DNA of 30,728 nucleotides from positions 1 to 30,728 of IMG/VR virus record IMGVR_UViG_3300006916_000213; one strand, 5' to 3'. Source of the DNA: a virus. The notes under the pieces are model-generated. The model had not been told where the DNA came from and made no database searches. It saw nothing but the letters and a program-made list of their open reading frames with translations. Below, piece by piece: positions 1 to 8,173 of the stretch; position 1 is the stretch's first letter; every line of letters begins with the position of its first letter. Both the position numbers and the translations under genes were made by a program.

Positions 1-1232
1 GTACTTGCAGATGCAGATGCATTTGTTTCCGCAGTTGCAGCATTAGTTACAGCGGTCTCAGCTGCAGTTTGAGTCGTTTGAGCTGCAGTAGCAGATGTAG
101 CCGAATTAGTTGCTGATGTAGCTGCTTCTGATGCTTTAGTAGTTGCAGTGCTTGCTGAAGTCAAAGCAGAGGCGGCACTAGAAGAAGCTTCGCTTGCTTT
201 AGTAGTAGCAGTAGAAGCACTGCTAGCCGCATTTGTAGCACTAGTTGAAGCTTCACTTGCTTTAGTAGTAGCAGTGCTTGCGCTAGTAGCCGCATTAGTT
301 GCGCTTGTAGCTGCTTCACTAGCTTTTGTTGTTGCAGTAGAAGCAGAAGTATTAGAATTAGTCTCTGCGGTTTCAGCATTAGTTTCCGCTAACTCAGCGG
401 CTGTTTGTGCAGTCTGAGCATTGGTTTCACTTGTTGCTGCATTCGTTGCACTTGTAGATGCAGCAGTAGCACTTGCAGCTGCTTGAGTAGCACTAGTAGC
501 TGCATTTGATGCGCTTGTAGATGCATTAGATTCTGAAGTTGCTGCATTAGTGGCTGAAGTAGCTGCATTAGATTCTGAAGTTGCTGCATTAGTTTCACTA
601 GTAGCCGCGTTAGAAGCAGATGTTGAAGCTTCTGAGGCTTTTGTAGTTGCCGTTGTTGCTGAAGTAGAAGCAGAAGTAGCACTAGTAGATGCAGCAGTAG
701 CACTATTAGAAGCTTGAGTTGCACTATTTGATGCATTTGTTTCTGCAGTTTCAGCATTAGTCTCAGCTAATTCAGCTGCTGTCTTTGCTGTTTCAGCTGC
801 AGTTTGTGCGGTTTGAGCATTAGTTTCAGCAGTTTCAGCGTTAGTCTCTGCAGTTTCTGCTGCAGTTTGTGCTGCTTGCGCGGCATCTCTAGCTGTTTCT
901 GCATCAGTTAATGAAGTTCCAATTGATGCTAAATCTGATGCGGCACTAGTTGCGCTAGCTGCTGCATTAGTAGCACTTGTGCTAGCGTTAGTAGCACTTG
1001 TAGATGCACTTGTAGCACTGCCAGCCGCATTAACTTCACTTACCTTTGCGGCATCAGCTGAAGCCTTGGCTGCTAAAGCATTTTCAGTTATTGAAGAATT
1101 AATTCCTGAAAGAATAGTCTCATCCCCTGTTGAAAATAAACCACCTGCTTGTGGATCATCAGTTGATCCTGCTAAATCTGTTTCAGGATTTGCTGCAACA
1201 ATAGTGTCTTCAGTAGGTGTTGCTGGACTCAT
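1..1232 (-). CDS. Alanine-rich tail fibre, N-terminal part (runs off left edge)
   Basis: The frame opens at an ATG at 1232 and stays open to base 1, giving at least 410 residues with no stop. The first ~60 residues look like an ordinary folded segment (start MSPATPTEDT). From about residue 65 on, the sequence is a low-complexity array of Ala, Thr, Ser, Asn and Glu in short repeats of the type ATNAATSAT, the usual look of trimeric tail-fibre shafts. Its ATG overlaps the TGA of the adaptor gene (ATGA), so translation is probably coupled. Phage fibres of this kind bind the host surface through a C-terminal domain, which is outside the window. ORFs on the plus strand and in other minus frames here are shadows of the repeat. 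Fibre role is inferred from composition and position; it could also be another elongated virion protein. Confidence 0.75.
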   Translation of the reverse strand, partial: MSPATPTEDTIVAANPETDLAGSTDDPQAGGLFSTGDETILSGINSSITENALAAKASADAAKVSEVNAAGSATSASTSATNASTSATNAAASATSAASDLASIGTSLTDAETARDAAQAAQTAAETAETNAETAETNAQTAQTAAETAKTAAELAETNAETAETNASNSATQASNSATAASTSATSASTSATTATTKASEASTSASNAATSETNAATSESNAATSATNAATSESNASTSASNAATSATQAAASATAASTSATNAATSETNAQTAQTAAELAETNAETAETNSNTSASTATTKASEAATSATNAATSASTATTKASEASTSATNAASSASTATTKASEASSSAASALTSASTATTKASEAATSATNSATSATAAQTTQTAAETAVTNAATAETNASASAS

Positions 1233-2137
1233 ATCAAACCACTCCCTGTGTAATTAATTTGAACATTACCTCCAGATGAGTTACGTCTTTTATCTTCGTT
1301 ATTTAATTCATCAATTTCTTGTTGATATAAAGCAAGATATTTAGCTGCTTGATCATCATCTTGTAGGTAAGCATAACATTCAGCTAATGCTCCCATCAAA
1401 AGTATTCTTTCGTTTTGATCTCGTAGCCAGTTAGCCGCTTCTTTTCCCCAATAATATTTTGTAGTTGTACCAGCACTTTGTGTATCTGCAGTTTGTGCTT
1501 CCGATAAAGTTGCATAAGCTGTATTACTTCCTGTTACAAAAAACAAAGCAACTGCAGTTTGTCTAGTAGATCCTAAAATAGTTTCTACATCACCCTGAGC
1601 TTTTTCTGTTAATAAACCTATTGCATAATTTGTTGGAGTAACATTATAAACTGCATCTAAATCAGCTAGTCTTCCATAATATATTATTTCTATTTTTACA
1701 GGTGAGCCAAGTCCTGTTTCTGAAAAAGCAGGAGATAAGCTTACTACATTATTATTAGATCTAGTCCAGTAAGCTAAAGAATCGTATCTCGTTGAAAATG
1801 GATCGTTAAAAGAACGAACATCTTGCTTTTCATTAAATACACGAGTTGTTATTCCGTTAGCGTCTTTCTCTCTTATTTGTATAAACTCGATAAGATCACT
1901 AGGTACTGTTATTTCTGTTTTGCTATCAGCATAACCATTTCCAGTAGTAGTAGCCGCTATTAATGAAGCAGAAGTATAGCTAACAGTTTTTTCTAAAGCA
2001 CTTATTCTAAGTTTTCTATAAGCTTTATCTGCAGCATAGTTTAAGCTATCTTGAATAATACTATCTGGTAATGCGGATGTATCTCTATTTGACCAATCTC
2101 TTACTAACGCAACAAACTGTGTATATGTTTTTGCCAT
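1229..2137 (-). CDS. Head-tail adaptor protein, SU10-adaptor type
   Basis: This 302-aa protein begins MAKTYTQFVALVRDWSNRD and continues with a helical segment (LPDSIIQDSLNYAADKAYR) typical of a family of podovirus adaptor proteins next to SU10-type capsid genes. The middle is beta-rich (residues about 60-190). The C-terminal part is helical (LRDQNERILLMGALAECYAYL), and the protein ends in a polar tail. It is expected to sit under the portal and connect head to tail. The start is an ATG with AGGAG 7-8 nt upstream. It lies between the capsid cluster and the fibre, as expected for this role. The family call is from memory of sequence pattern, not from a search. Confidence 0.65.
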   Translation of the reverse strand: MAKTYTQFVALVRDWSNRDTSALPDSIIQDSLNYAADKAYRKLRISALEKTVSYTSASLIAATTTGNGYADSKTEITVPSDLIEFIQIREKDANGITTRVFNEKQDVRSFNDPFSTRYDSLAYWTRSNNNVVSLSPAFSETGLGSPVKIEIIYYGRLADLDAVYNVTPTNYAIGLLTEKAQGDVETILGSTRQTAVALFFVTGSNTAYATLSEAQTADTQSAGTTTKYYWGKEAANWLRDQNERILLMGALAECYAYLQDDDQAAKYLALYQQEIDELNNEDKRRNSSGGNVQINYTGSGLI

Positions 2138-2150
2138 ATTAAACTCCTGA

Positions 2151-2495
2151 CTAAGTATTCACTAATAAATCAGGATACTCTGTCATTAAAATCTTTTTTA
2201 ATTGTTTTAAATTATTAGGGTCTCTCATAAAAGATGGGTCATGAAGATCTAACTTATGATCCTCAAGTATTTTTATGGCAACAATATCAGGTATAGTTGC
2301 TAACTTTCTATAATTTGATTTTTTATTTAATCCGTAATAATCTTGCTTTTCTCTATCTAATTTTGCTTGATCTTTATAAGAAGTTATATTTTGTATTGCT
2401 TGCCAATCGCCTGTTTGTAAATCAAAGCCTGCATTAATCCCTTCAACACTACCTACAGTAGCACTGTGAAATTTGAATTCATTTTCTTTTGCCAT
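2151..2495 (-). CDS. Hypothetical virion-cluster protein (114 aa)
   Basis: I do not recognise this gene. It encodes a polar 114-aa protein that starts MAKENEFKFHSATVGSVEG. It has no membrane segment or signal peptide, and the C-terminal half is predicted helical. It lies between two capsid-proximal genes on the same strand, with 17 nt upstream and 13 nt downstream to its neighbours, so it is very likely co-transcribed with the capsid and adaptor genes. A GAGGA sequence precedes the ATG. Confidence 0.65.
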   Translation of the reverse strand: MAKENEFKFHSATVGSVEGINAGFDLQTGDWQAIQNITSYKDQAKLDREKQDYYGLNKKSNYRKLATIPDIVAIKILEDHKLDLHDPSFMRDPNNLKQLKKILMTEYPDLLVNT

Positions 2496-2512
2496 AGTGT
2501 CCTCTATATTAA

Positions 2513-2734
2513 TTAAGGTGCTTCGGTATATGCAACAAATCTACCTGATTTACCAATATAACCAAGTCTTGCACCTGTGCTTCCAACTACTGTTGGTGCA
2601 GCATTTGTAGCAACTGAAGCACTGTTAGGTGAAAAGTGTGTTATTTTATAACCACCACCTGTTGCTTCTGTAGTGCGCCATACACATGTTTCTGCAGGGT
2701 AAGTATTCCCGTTAGCAAGTTGAATAACTAGCAT
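2513..2734 (-). CDS. Small hypothetical protein, possible capsid decoration
   Basis: A 73-aa beta-rich protein with many Gly, Thr, Ala and Val residues, starting MLVIQLANGNTYPAETCVW. A GGAG motif precedes the ATG with good spacing. Its position just after the capsid gene and its small, beta-rich make-up would fit a head decoration or completion protein, but this is inference only. I see no diagnostic motif. Confidence 0.6.
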   Translation of the reverse strand: MLVIQLANGNTYPAETCVWRTTEATGGGYKITHFSPNSASVATNAAPTVVGSTGARLGYIGKSGRFVAYTEAP

Positions 2735-2754
2735 TTTACTGTACTCCTATTTGT

Positions 2755-2949
2755 TTAAGTTGTTCTTGTTCTAGGATTATTTTGAGCTGGTAAACAACCT
2801 TCTACTCTGCCACCTAATGAATAATATTTGGCTACATTACCACCCATTGCTTTATACTCAACATCATCACCAGTTTTTTTAGCGTAAGCTTTAGCTTTTT
2901 TCATTCCTTCTTTATTGTATTCAAATTCTTTATTACCAACTTTAGGCAT
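2755..2949 (-). CDS. Small Lys/Gly-rich phage protein (64 aa)
   Basis: A 64-aa basic protein starting MPKVGNKEFEYNKEGMKKAK. It shares the look of short proteins (MPKVGKKEF...YTKAGMKAAKAYAKK) that I know from many marine phages, often beside structural genes; their function is not known. A second half holds a Gly-rich stretch (MGGNVAKYYSLGGR). The ATG is preceded by GGAGAAAATA. It is the first gene after the capsid terminator. Confidence 0.65.
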   Translation of the reverse strand: MPKVGNKEFEYNKEGMKKAKAYAKKTGDDVEYKAMGGNVAKYYSLGGRVEGCLPAQNNPRTRTT

Positions 2950-2959
2950 TATTTTCTCC

Positions 2960-2991
2960 TATAAAAAAGGGGAAACCCTTAGATTTCCCCT
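2960..2991 (-). terminator. Rho-independent terminator after major capsid gene
   Basis: Read on the minus strand, AGGGGAAA (2991-2984) pairs perfectly with TTTCCCCT (2975-2968) and is followed by a run of T at 2968-2963. The hairpin starts within 10 nt after the capsid stop codon. It would end or reduce transcription after the most highly needed structural gene, letting capsid mRNA exceed that of the adaptor and fibre genes. Confidence 0.85.
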
Positions 2992-3000
2992 AAATTAAAC

Positions 3001-4161
3001 TTACTCTAGTCCGTAGATAGCTCCACAACCAAGTGGGTTACGTACTTCAAAAGTTTGCTCTTCAACCATCATTCCTTTGGTTGAGTCACCTTGTTGACCT
3101 ACATCTACTTCCTGCATAGGACGTAGTGTTGCCATTGCAAACCACATTGGATCATAAATCAATGCAGAGAAGTCAGCCATGTTAGTTACACCTGCTCCTG
3201 AGTGAGCAACGTTGTTATCACCTGTAAGTGCAACGTTATTAGTTAATCCCATAATATAGTTAGGGACAACCATAATATCACCAAAGTCTGACATGTATAC
3301 ATCTACTGATTGACGTAGCTTACCTGCATCATCAATATTACGTTGTACACCAGTATCTCCTACCATAAGATCTGAAAAATCCCTACGTAGTTTTGGTGAT
3401 AGCATAATTTGTGTAGCTTTACCACCTTGCTCATAAATCTTTTGCATAACACTATCAATGTTAGTTAATGCAAGAGGATCACGATCAGGTGCTGTTGTTG
3501 AACCATTTATGCTTGAACGTGGAATTGCTGTTCCATCATTGTCAGTTCCTGCGCCAGTTGTAGCAGCTGAAGGAGCTTCAATTTCACCTATATAATCAAC
3601 AGTTGATGCTGAGTTAATAAATGCCTGATAGCCAGCCATTGTACGTGCTGTGTTACCTTGTACACCAACTGCTGCTGCAGTATTATATGCGTGTACTAGA
3701 TCAAATTCAACATCTCTACGTAGCTCTGTACCACGCTTCTTTAGCTGATAAGCATATTCATCAGCAACACCTGCTTGATCTACTGCACGACGTGTGCCTG
3801 ATACTGCAATTGTTTTACCGTTGATTTGTGTGTAGTTACCAAGGCGAGTCCTATTTGGACCGCTTTCAGCAAACTTATTACCGACTGCAGGAGTAGCTGT
3901 TCCGCCACCTGCTGCTGGAGCCAAGAAGTCTTGACCTTCAGCAATCTTAGAATCTCCTGGAGCTTCTAATGTATCTGTTTGCCATTCATGATAAATAGCT
4001 GTTGCCTTCGATTTTCCAATTGAAGACATAAAAGGGGTTTCATCACGAGTAATCATCGTGATAAAGTTAGCAAGATCCTCACGTTGTGAGACGTCTTTGC
4101 CAGTTCCGCGTGCTGGACCTTGTGGTCCACCTGTTCCGCGTACACCGAGATTGGTAGTCAT
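3001..4161 (-). CDS. Major capsid protein, SU10 type (DUF5309)
   Basis: This 386-aa protein has the pattern of the SU10/DUF5309 major capsid family. An N-terminal segment (QREDLANFITMITRDETPFMSSIGK) is followed by the TIYHEWQTDTL-like strand, a central LRRDVEFDL helix, and the C-terminal stretch with SALIYDPMWFAMATLRPMQ. Members adopt the HK97 fold and build the icosahedral head. The ATG has AGGAGG about 9 nt upstream, the strongest late-gene ribosome site here, which fits a highly made protein. The scaffold gene lies immediately upstream and a terminator immediately downstream. An opposite-strand ORF at 3621-3824 is a shadow. Confidence 0.9.
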   Translation of the reverse strand: MTTNLGVRGTGGPQGPARGTGKDVSQREDLANFITMITRDETPFMSSIGKSKATAIYHEWQTDTLEAPGDSKIAEGQDFLAPAAGGGTATPAVGNKFAESGPNRTRLGNYTQINGKTIAVSGTRRAVDQAGVADEYAYQLKKRGTELRRDVEFDLVHAYNTAAAVGVQGNTARTMAGYQAFINSASTVDYIGEIEAPSAATTGAGTDNDGTAIPRSSINGSTTAPDRDPLALTNIDSVMQKIYEQGGKATQIMLSPKLRRDFSDLMVGDTGVQRNIDDAGKLRQSVDVYMSDFGDIMVVPNYIMGLTNNVALTGDNNVAHSGAGVTNMADFSALIYDPMWFAMATLRPMQEVDVGQQGDSTKGMMVEEQTFEVRNPLGCGAIYGLE

Positions 4162-4179
4162 TTTAAATAACCTCCTAAG

Positions 4180-5280
4180 TTATCTGTTTAAAGATCGCTC
4201 CGCAAGAGTTTTTAAAAAGTCCATTTGTTCAGATTGGCTAGCATTTCCACTAAGAGCTTTATCTCTTATTGAATTTTGCTTTTCAACCCTTTTCTGAGAG
4301 GCAGGTTTAGCCTTTCTTACAGGCACTGTTTTAACCTTAGTCTCTTTTCTTTTAGCTGCACCTTTAGTGACACCTTGTTTTAATCTTCTATAATCATCAA
4401 CAAATTTTACAATTATAGGATCTGCAATTGTATCAAGTACTTCGGGTGCTATACCTTCATCTATAGCAAATTCACGAATCTGCATAGCTGTTTCTTCATT
4501 AAAGTCAGGAATTAAAGTAGGAATAGTTTCATTAAAGTATTCCAGTTGTGTTTGCCAAGCTTTGTTATTTTCTTCTTCGCGTTGAGTAGATATAGTTTTA
4601 ACTATTCCTTCTCTTTTATTACGAGAGTCCCAATACTTTTTTTGTACTTGTTCACGCTTATCTTTTAATTCATTAACTTCATAAGTATCGCCATCTTCTC
4701 TCGCTTTTTCAATTTGAGATTCAATGTCATGATATTGTTTAGCTAATTGGCTTTCTTCTTGATATAATACAGCAGCAGAAGCTTCAGATAAATTATTTAT
4801 CTCTGCTAGTTTACTATTGTATTCTTCTTCAAGTTCTTTTCTTGCATCGCCTAGTTCACGACCCTTTTTAGAAAGATGTTGTTCAGTAGAGTAACCTTTA
4901 ATAAGATCACCAAAAGAAACTTCAACATTTTCACCATCAACTTTAATGATTGTTTTAGCTTCTAAATCTAAGTCTTCTATTGAGATTATTTCGGATTCAT
5001 CGGTAGCGGATTCTTCATCGGCATCTTCTTCTTCAACAACTTCAACTTCTTCTTCTATTTCTTCTTCAACTTCTTCGTTATCGGCTTCCTCAAGATCGTT
5101 TGGGTCTTGTTGATCTGATTCATCCGTGTCAACTGGAGGTACTTGCTCATCGGGTAGAGATTCAAGAAACTCAGTGTTTCTCATAATGTCAGCCAGCAAA
5201 GCATCTTCTGTTTGACTAACCTTTGCTACAGAGTCATCCATCTGGGTAGAGTCTGTGTTTGCATTGGTATCTGTATCCAT
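4180..5280 (-). CDS. Capsid assembly scaffolding protein
   Basis: A 366-aa, strongly acidic protein. Residues 1-100 are dominated by Asp and Glu (long runs of E/D around residues 60-95). A charged helical, coiled-coil-like middle follows (GRELGDARKELEEEYNSKL), and the C-terminal end is Lys/Arg-rich. Acidic N-terminus, coiled coil and basic capsid-binding tail directly upstream of the capsid gene are the hallmarks of podovirus scaffolds. It would guide procapsid assembly and then leave or be degraded. The stop is 19 nt before the capsid ATG. The start ATG has AGGAGG 7 nt upstream. Confidence 0.85.
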   Translation of the reverse strand: MDTDTNANTDSTQMDDSVAKVSQTEDALLADIMRNTEFLESLPDEQVPPVDTDESDQQDPNDLEEADNEEVEEEIEEEVEVVEEEDADEESATDESEIISIEDLDLEAKTIIKVDGENVEVSFGDLIKGYSTEQHLSKKGRELGDARKELEEEYNSKLAEINNLSEASAAVLYQEESQLAKQYHDIESQIEKAREDGDTYEVNELKDKREQVQKKYWDSRNKREGIVKTISTQREEENNKAWQTQLEYFNETIPTLIPDFNEETAMQIREFAIDEGIAPEVLDTIADPIIVKFVDDYRRLKQGVTKGAAKRKETKVKTVPVRKAKPASQKRVEKQNSIRDKALSGNASQSEQMDFLKTLAERSLNR

Positions 5281-5462
5281 TATACAACCTCCTTCTTAGT
5301 AGTAGGTTTTTTGGAATATATTTCAACTAGCTTATATAAATAGTAAAGATTTTGAGCATTCATTTTAGACTTGCCTGGACTTCTAGAAGCATCATATTCT
5401 AAAGTCGATATCATATCTTTAATATTACTAAGCATTTTTTCTTTGTCAATTATTCGTTTCAT
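5280..5462 (-). CDS. Small hypothetical protein (60 aa)
   Basis: The frame is open further upstream, but AGGAGGA at 5474-5468 places the ribosome at the tandem ATGs at 5465 and 5462; the second has the better spacing. The product starts MKRIIDKEKMLSNIKDM and is basic and helical. The gene overlaps the end of the upstream 112-aa gene by 17 nt, and its last base is the first base of the scaffold ATG (shared base 5280). I do not recognise the family. The tight coupling to scaffold suggests a role in head assembly, but nothing in the sequence proves it. Confidence 0.6.
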   Translation of the reverse strand: MKRIIDKEKMLSNIKDMISTLEYDASRSPGKSKMNAQNLYYLYKLVEIYSKKPTTKKEVV

Positions 5463-5784
5463 CATTGTCCTCCTGTAGATGTGGTACATTTTTACCATAC
5501 ATCTCAAAATTAATCATTTTATCTTTTACACTACCTAAAGCCATTGCTGAAGAATATAAAAATTCTCTGGTCTTAGTTTCATATGGTTCTGTTTTTAACC
5601 ATTCAATAAAATAATCAATTAATATTTGTCCATATGCTTCATCAAAAAACATTTCTCTTTCTTTACTAGCAAAGCTGCCTTTAACATGCGCTTGCCTTGC
5701 TAGTTCTTCTGGATGTATTTTATGATGACCATGAGACTTTTTATTAGCCAGCCTCTTCTCAGCTGTCTCTCTATATTTATCCAT
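5446..5784 (-). CDS. Hypothetical protein downstream of portal (112 aa)
   Basis: A 112-aa polar protein starting MDKYRETAEKRLANKKSHG. It carries a His-rich basic N-terminus and a helical core that includes YGQILIDYFIEWLKTEPYE. It sits 7 nt after the portal gene and overlaps the next gene. No membrane segment or known motif is visible. Its position between portal and scaffold suggests a morphogenesis factor (inference). Confidence 0.6.
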   Translation of the reverse strand: MDKYRETAEKRLANKKSHGHHKIHPEELARQAHVKGSFASKEREMFFDEAYGQILIDYFIEWLKTEPYETKTREFLYSSAMALGSVKDKMINFEMYGKNVPHLQEDNDETNN

Positions 5785-5791
5785 AGTTTCC

Positions 5792-7900
5792 TCAGATGTC
5801 TTGTAATATCTGTTTTGCTAACATTATTACTTTATCATAATCTGGATGTGGAGGTAACTCCGCACCCTCCTTAGTTGCTTTTACAGTAAGATCAGCCCAC
5901 TCTTGGAAATGTCTATCGATAGAAACTGCAAGTTGTCTTGCATTATCATCTATAGTATTTTTAGCTTGTGCATTAGTATATTGTACATTTGCTTCCGCAA
6001 GGGCTGTATCAGCTTGTGCTCGCTTCATTTCGTTTTCTGTTTTTTGCATAGCTTTTTGAGTTTGTTCTTGTATAGCTTTAGCCGCTTTCTCTTTAAACTC
6101 ATCAGTAGTGTAATCTTCTAGGAAATCATTACTATCAAGGCTCATTGCTTCAATTAACTTAGTTGCAAGAACTGCTGGTGCTTCTGGTTTTACTATCATT
6201 CCTGAACCACTTTGATTTAGTGCAGGTAATATTTGTGAACCTAACTTATCTAGTTTATTGATAAGTGTTGCATTAGAATTTTCACCGATATCAATATGAA
6301 TATCTACTTCCATTTTAGAAGGTAGTAATCCAAAGTCAATATCACCAAATACACCATTCATATTATATGATTGTTTACCTTTCATATTTTTATATAGTGT
6401 TTCATAAATTCCTGCTATAAGCCGTTTGAATCCAGTTTCCCCAAATCTACGAGCGATATGCTGGATCCTTTTTTGGGCTGCTGTTTGTACAGCCGCTAGT
6501 TTCTGCTCAGAATTTCCTGATACATATAAAGTATCATTCAAACCCTGTGCAGCTTTTGACATTCCTGTTGCTTGCTCTTTAATAGTTTGAAGATGCTGTA
6601 GCAATGGAACTGTTCCTGTGGAAATTGTTTCAGGCATAAGTGCTTGCACTGCACCAGTAGGATTTCCATTTGTAGGTATAATTTGTTTTGGTTTCATGTT
6701 TTGTAGTGCAGAAAAATCTACTACGTTAGGATCAGCTAACTTAGGGCTATAGTTAGTAAGATAAGTATTTTCTACAAATCCACGAAGAATAGCTGTACTT
6801 GCTAATGTACTACTACGTGTAAAGTCTGCTACTGATAAACCAAAGAATTCATGTGGAATATCAAATGGCACTATAGAACAAAGTGGAACTGCATCTGCAT
6901 CTGCTTCATAAAGTACTTTATCACCTGTAGTTATAAAGTGTTTAAGCTCTGCTACACCATCACCGTCTCTATCTACTCTAATCCATGATTCAGTTATAGT
7001 TACTAGTTTATTAGCTTCAAGAGGATATAAACCTTGTGAGTCATATCCCTGCCAATAAGTTTGACCTACTGCATTTTTTCTTGCAGATATTTCTTCACTA
7101 TAGGGGGTATTGCCTAACCAATTAGAGTCTACGCCTATTTCATTCCATTCATTTTCTGTTAATTCTTTTGCCCATTCAGGGTAATATTTTCTTAAGTCTG
7201 ATCTTGTCATTTCAGATTGAAGACCAACATAAGAAGCGTCTTCAATATCTTTTGCTTCATTAGAAATTCTAAAAGATTCTGGAGGTATAACTTCTAGCTT
7301 TACTCTACTATTATCTACTTTCTTTCGAAGTCTTACATTACTATATTGAATTGTTGAAGCAGATTCATCGAGGTTAAGATCACCTATAATCTCATATTTA
7401 TCATCTGCTAATAGTTCATCTAGTTTAGTCTCATCAATTACTTCATATTCTTCTATTACATATTTAGTATCTTCTACGAAATCCCATCTTATTACACTGT
7501 TTTTCCATAATAATGATGACTTGATCCAAGTTGAAAGTATTTCCCAACCTTTGTTTTGTTTAAATAAACAATAGTTTACAAAGTTTGCAGCGTCTTTAGA
7601 TTGTTTATAAGCATTAGGACTAGCATCCCAAGGTATAAACCTTGCTATTCTTCCATTACTTAAGAATAATTCTGATAATACTGCAGTATACGCTTCAATA
7701 GTTTCAGTAGTACTAGTGTCAACAATAGTACTTACACCTTGAGGAGATAAATGTGATTCAGGAATACAAGCATACTCATAAGTAGCCTTAAGTCTTTCTT
7801 TAGTTAAGTCTGAACTGTTTAGCCAATCACCTACTGAACTCTGTAGTCCAGCATCAATAAGATTTATTAACTGATCATCTGTTACTTTATCATATGCCAT
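5792..7900 (-). CDS. Portal protein
   Basis: A 702-aa protein, the right size for the large portals of podoviruses. It begins with a helical N-terminal domain (LINLIDAGLQSSVGDW) and has the crown-side pattern WIKSSLLWKNSVIRWDF around residue 125. A beta-rich wing segment (VKLEVIPPESFRIS) follows, then a long stem region with QALMPETISTGTVPLLQHL. The C-terminus is a long helical barrel rich in Ala, Gln and Lys. Twelve copies would form the DNA entry vertex and dock terminase. The ATG shares bases with the stop of the preceding small gene (TAATG) and has only a weak ribosome site, so coupled translation is likely. Confidence 0.85.
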   Translation of the reverse strand: MAYDKVTDDQLINLIDAGLQSSVGDWLNSSDLTKERLKATYEYACIPESHLSPQGVSTIVDTSTTETIEAYTAVLSELFLSNGRIARFIPWDASPNAYKQSKDAANFVNYCLFKQNKGWEILSTWIKSSLLWKNSVIRWDFVEDTKYVIEEYEVIDETKLDELLADDKYEIIGDLNLDESASTIQYSNVRLRKKVDNSRVKLEVIPPESFRISNEAKDIEDASYVGLQSEMTRSDLRKYYPEWAKELTENEWNEIGVDSNWLGNTPYSEEISARKNAVGQTYWQGYDSQGLYPLEANKLVTITESWIRVDRDGDGVAELKHFITTGDKVLYEADADAVPLCSIVPFDIPHEFFGLSVADFTRSSTLASTAILRGFVENTYLTNYSPKLADPNVVDFSALQNMKPKQIIPTNGNPTGAVQALMPETISTGTVPLLQHLQTIKEQATGMSKAAQGLNDTLYVSGNSEQKLAAVQTAAQKRIQHIARRFGETGFKRLIAGIYETLYKNMKGKQSYNMNGVFGDIDFGLLPSKMEVDIHIDIGENSNATLINKLDKLGSQILPALNQSGSGMIVKPEAPAVLATKLIEAMSLDSNDFLEDYTTDEFKEKAAKAIQEQTQKAMQKTENEMKRAQADTALAEANVQYTNAQAKNTIDDNARQLAVSIDRHFQEWADLTVKATKEGAELPPHPDYDKVIMLAKQILQDI

Positions 7901-8058
7901 TATAATTTACCGCCTGTACCACTATAAATAGACTTAGATCCTTCCATAACTTTTTGATTATAACCTTTAGATCCTGGTTGAGATAAAGGAGTCTTTCTTT
8001 CTTTAGTTTTATTTATTGGTGCTACCGCTTTTACTTGTTGATAACTTCCTGTTTTCAT
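7900..8058 (-). CDS. Small basic protein upstream of portal (52 aa)
   Basis: A complete 52-codon frame starts MKTGSYQQVKAVAPINKTKE and ends YSGTGGKL. An AGGAG element lies 7 nt before the ATG, and the TAA overlaps the portal ATG as TAATG. It is basic, polar and probably unstructured. Its start lies inside the end of the DUF1289-like gene in another frame (about 50 nt overlap). The function is unknown; the ribosome site and stop/start coupling are the main evidence that it is real. Confidence 0.6.
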   Translation of the reverse strand: MKTGSYQQVKAVAPINKTKERKTPLSQPGSKGYNQKVMEGSKSIYSGTGGKL

Positions 8059-8173
8059 TTACCGCTCCTGGGTTTATGTACGCATCTCTTATTTCTTGTA
8101 GTGTTCTATTACAACCAATACAGTATTCTTGTTTAATATCTAGTTTACAAATCTTAATACAAGGACTATTCAT
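8009..8173 (-). CDS. DUF1289-like zinc-binding protein (54 aa)
   Basis: The open frame extends upstream, but the ATG at 8173 begins MNSPCIKICKLDIKQEYCIG, which matches the start of the DUF1289 family. The four cysteines at residues 5, 9, 18 and 21 (CxxxC...CxxC) and the following NRTLQEI are the family signature and suggest a bound metal. DUF1289 proteins are small proteins common in Proteobacteria, mostly of unknown role. The Trp usually found after the LxEI segment is absent here. The ATG overlaps the stop of the upstream gene. A host origin is plausible. Confidence 0.65.
   Translation of the reverse strand: MNSPCIKICKLDIKQEYCIGCNRTLQEIRDAYINPGAVNENRKLSTSKSGSTNK

Noticed and set aside
148-417. 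Plus-strand 89-codon ORF and other-frame minus ORFs in the fibre region
   Set aside because: They are Leu/Val/Ala or Leu/Gln low-complexity readings of the fibre repeat; the real frame is continuous from 1232 to the edge.
7096-7105. CACTATAGGG, identical to the T7 promoter core, on the plus strand
   Set aside because: It lies inside the portal gene on the opposite strand, lacks the ACACCC context of the three candidate promoters, and encodes conserved-looking residues in the portal.
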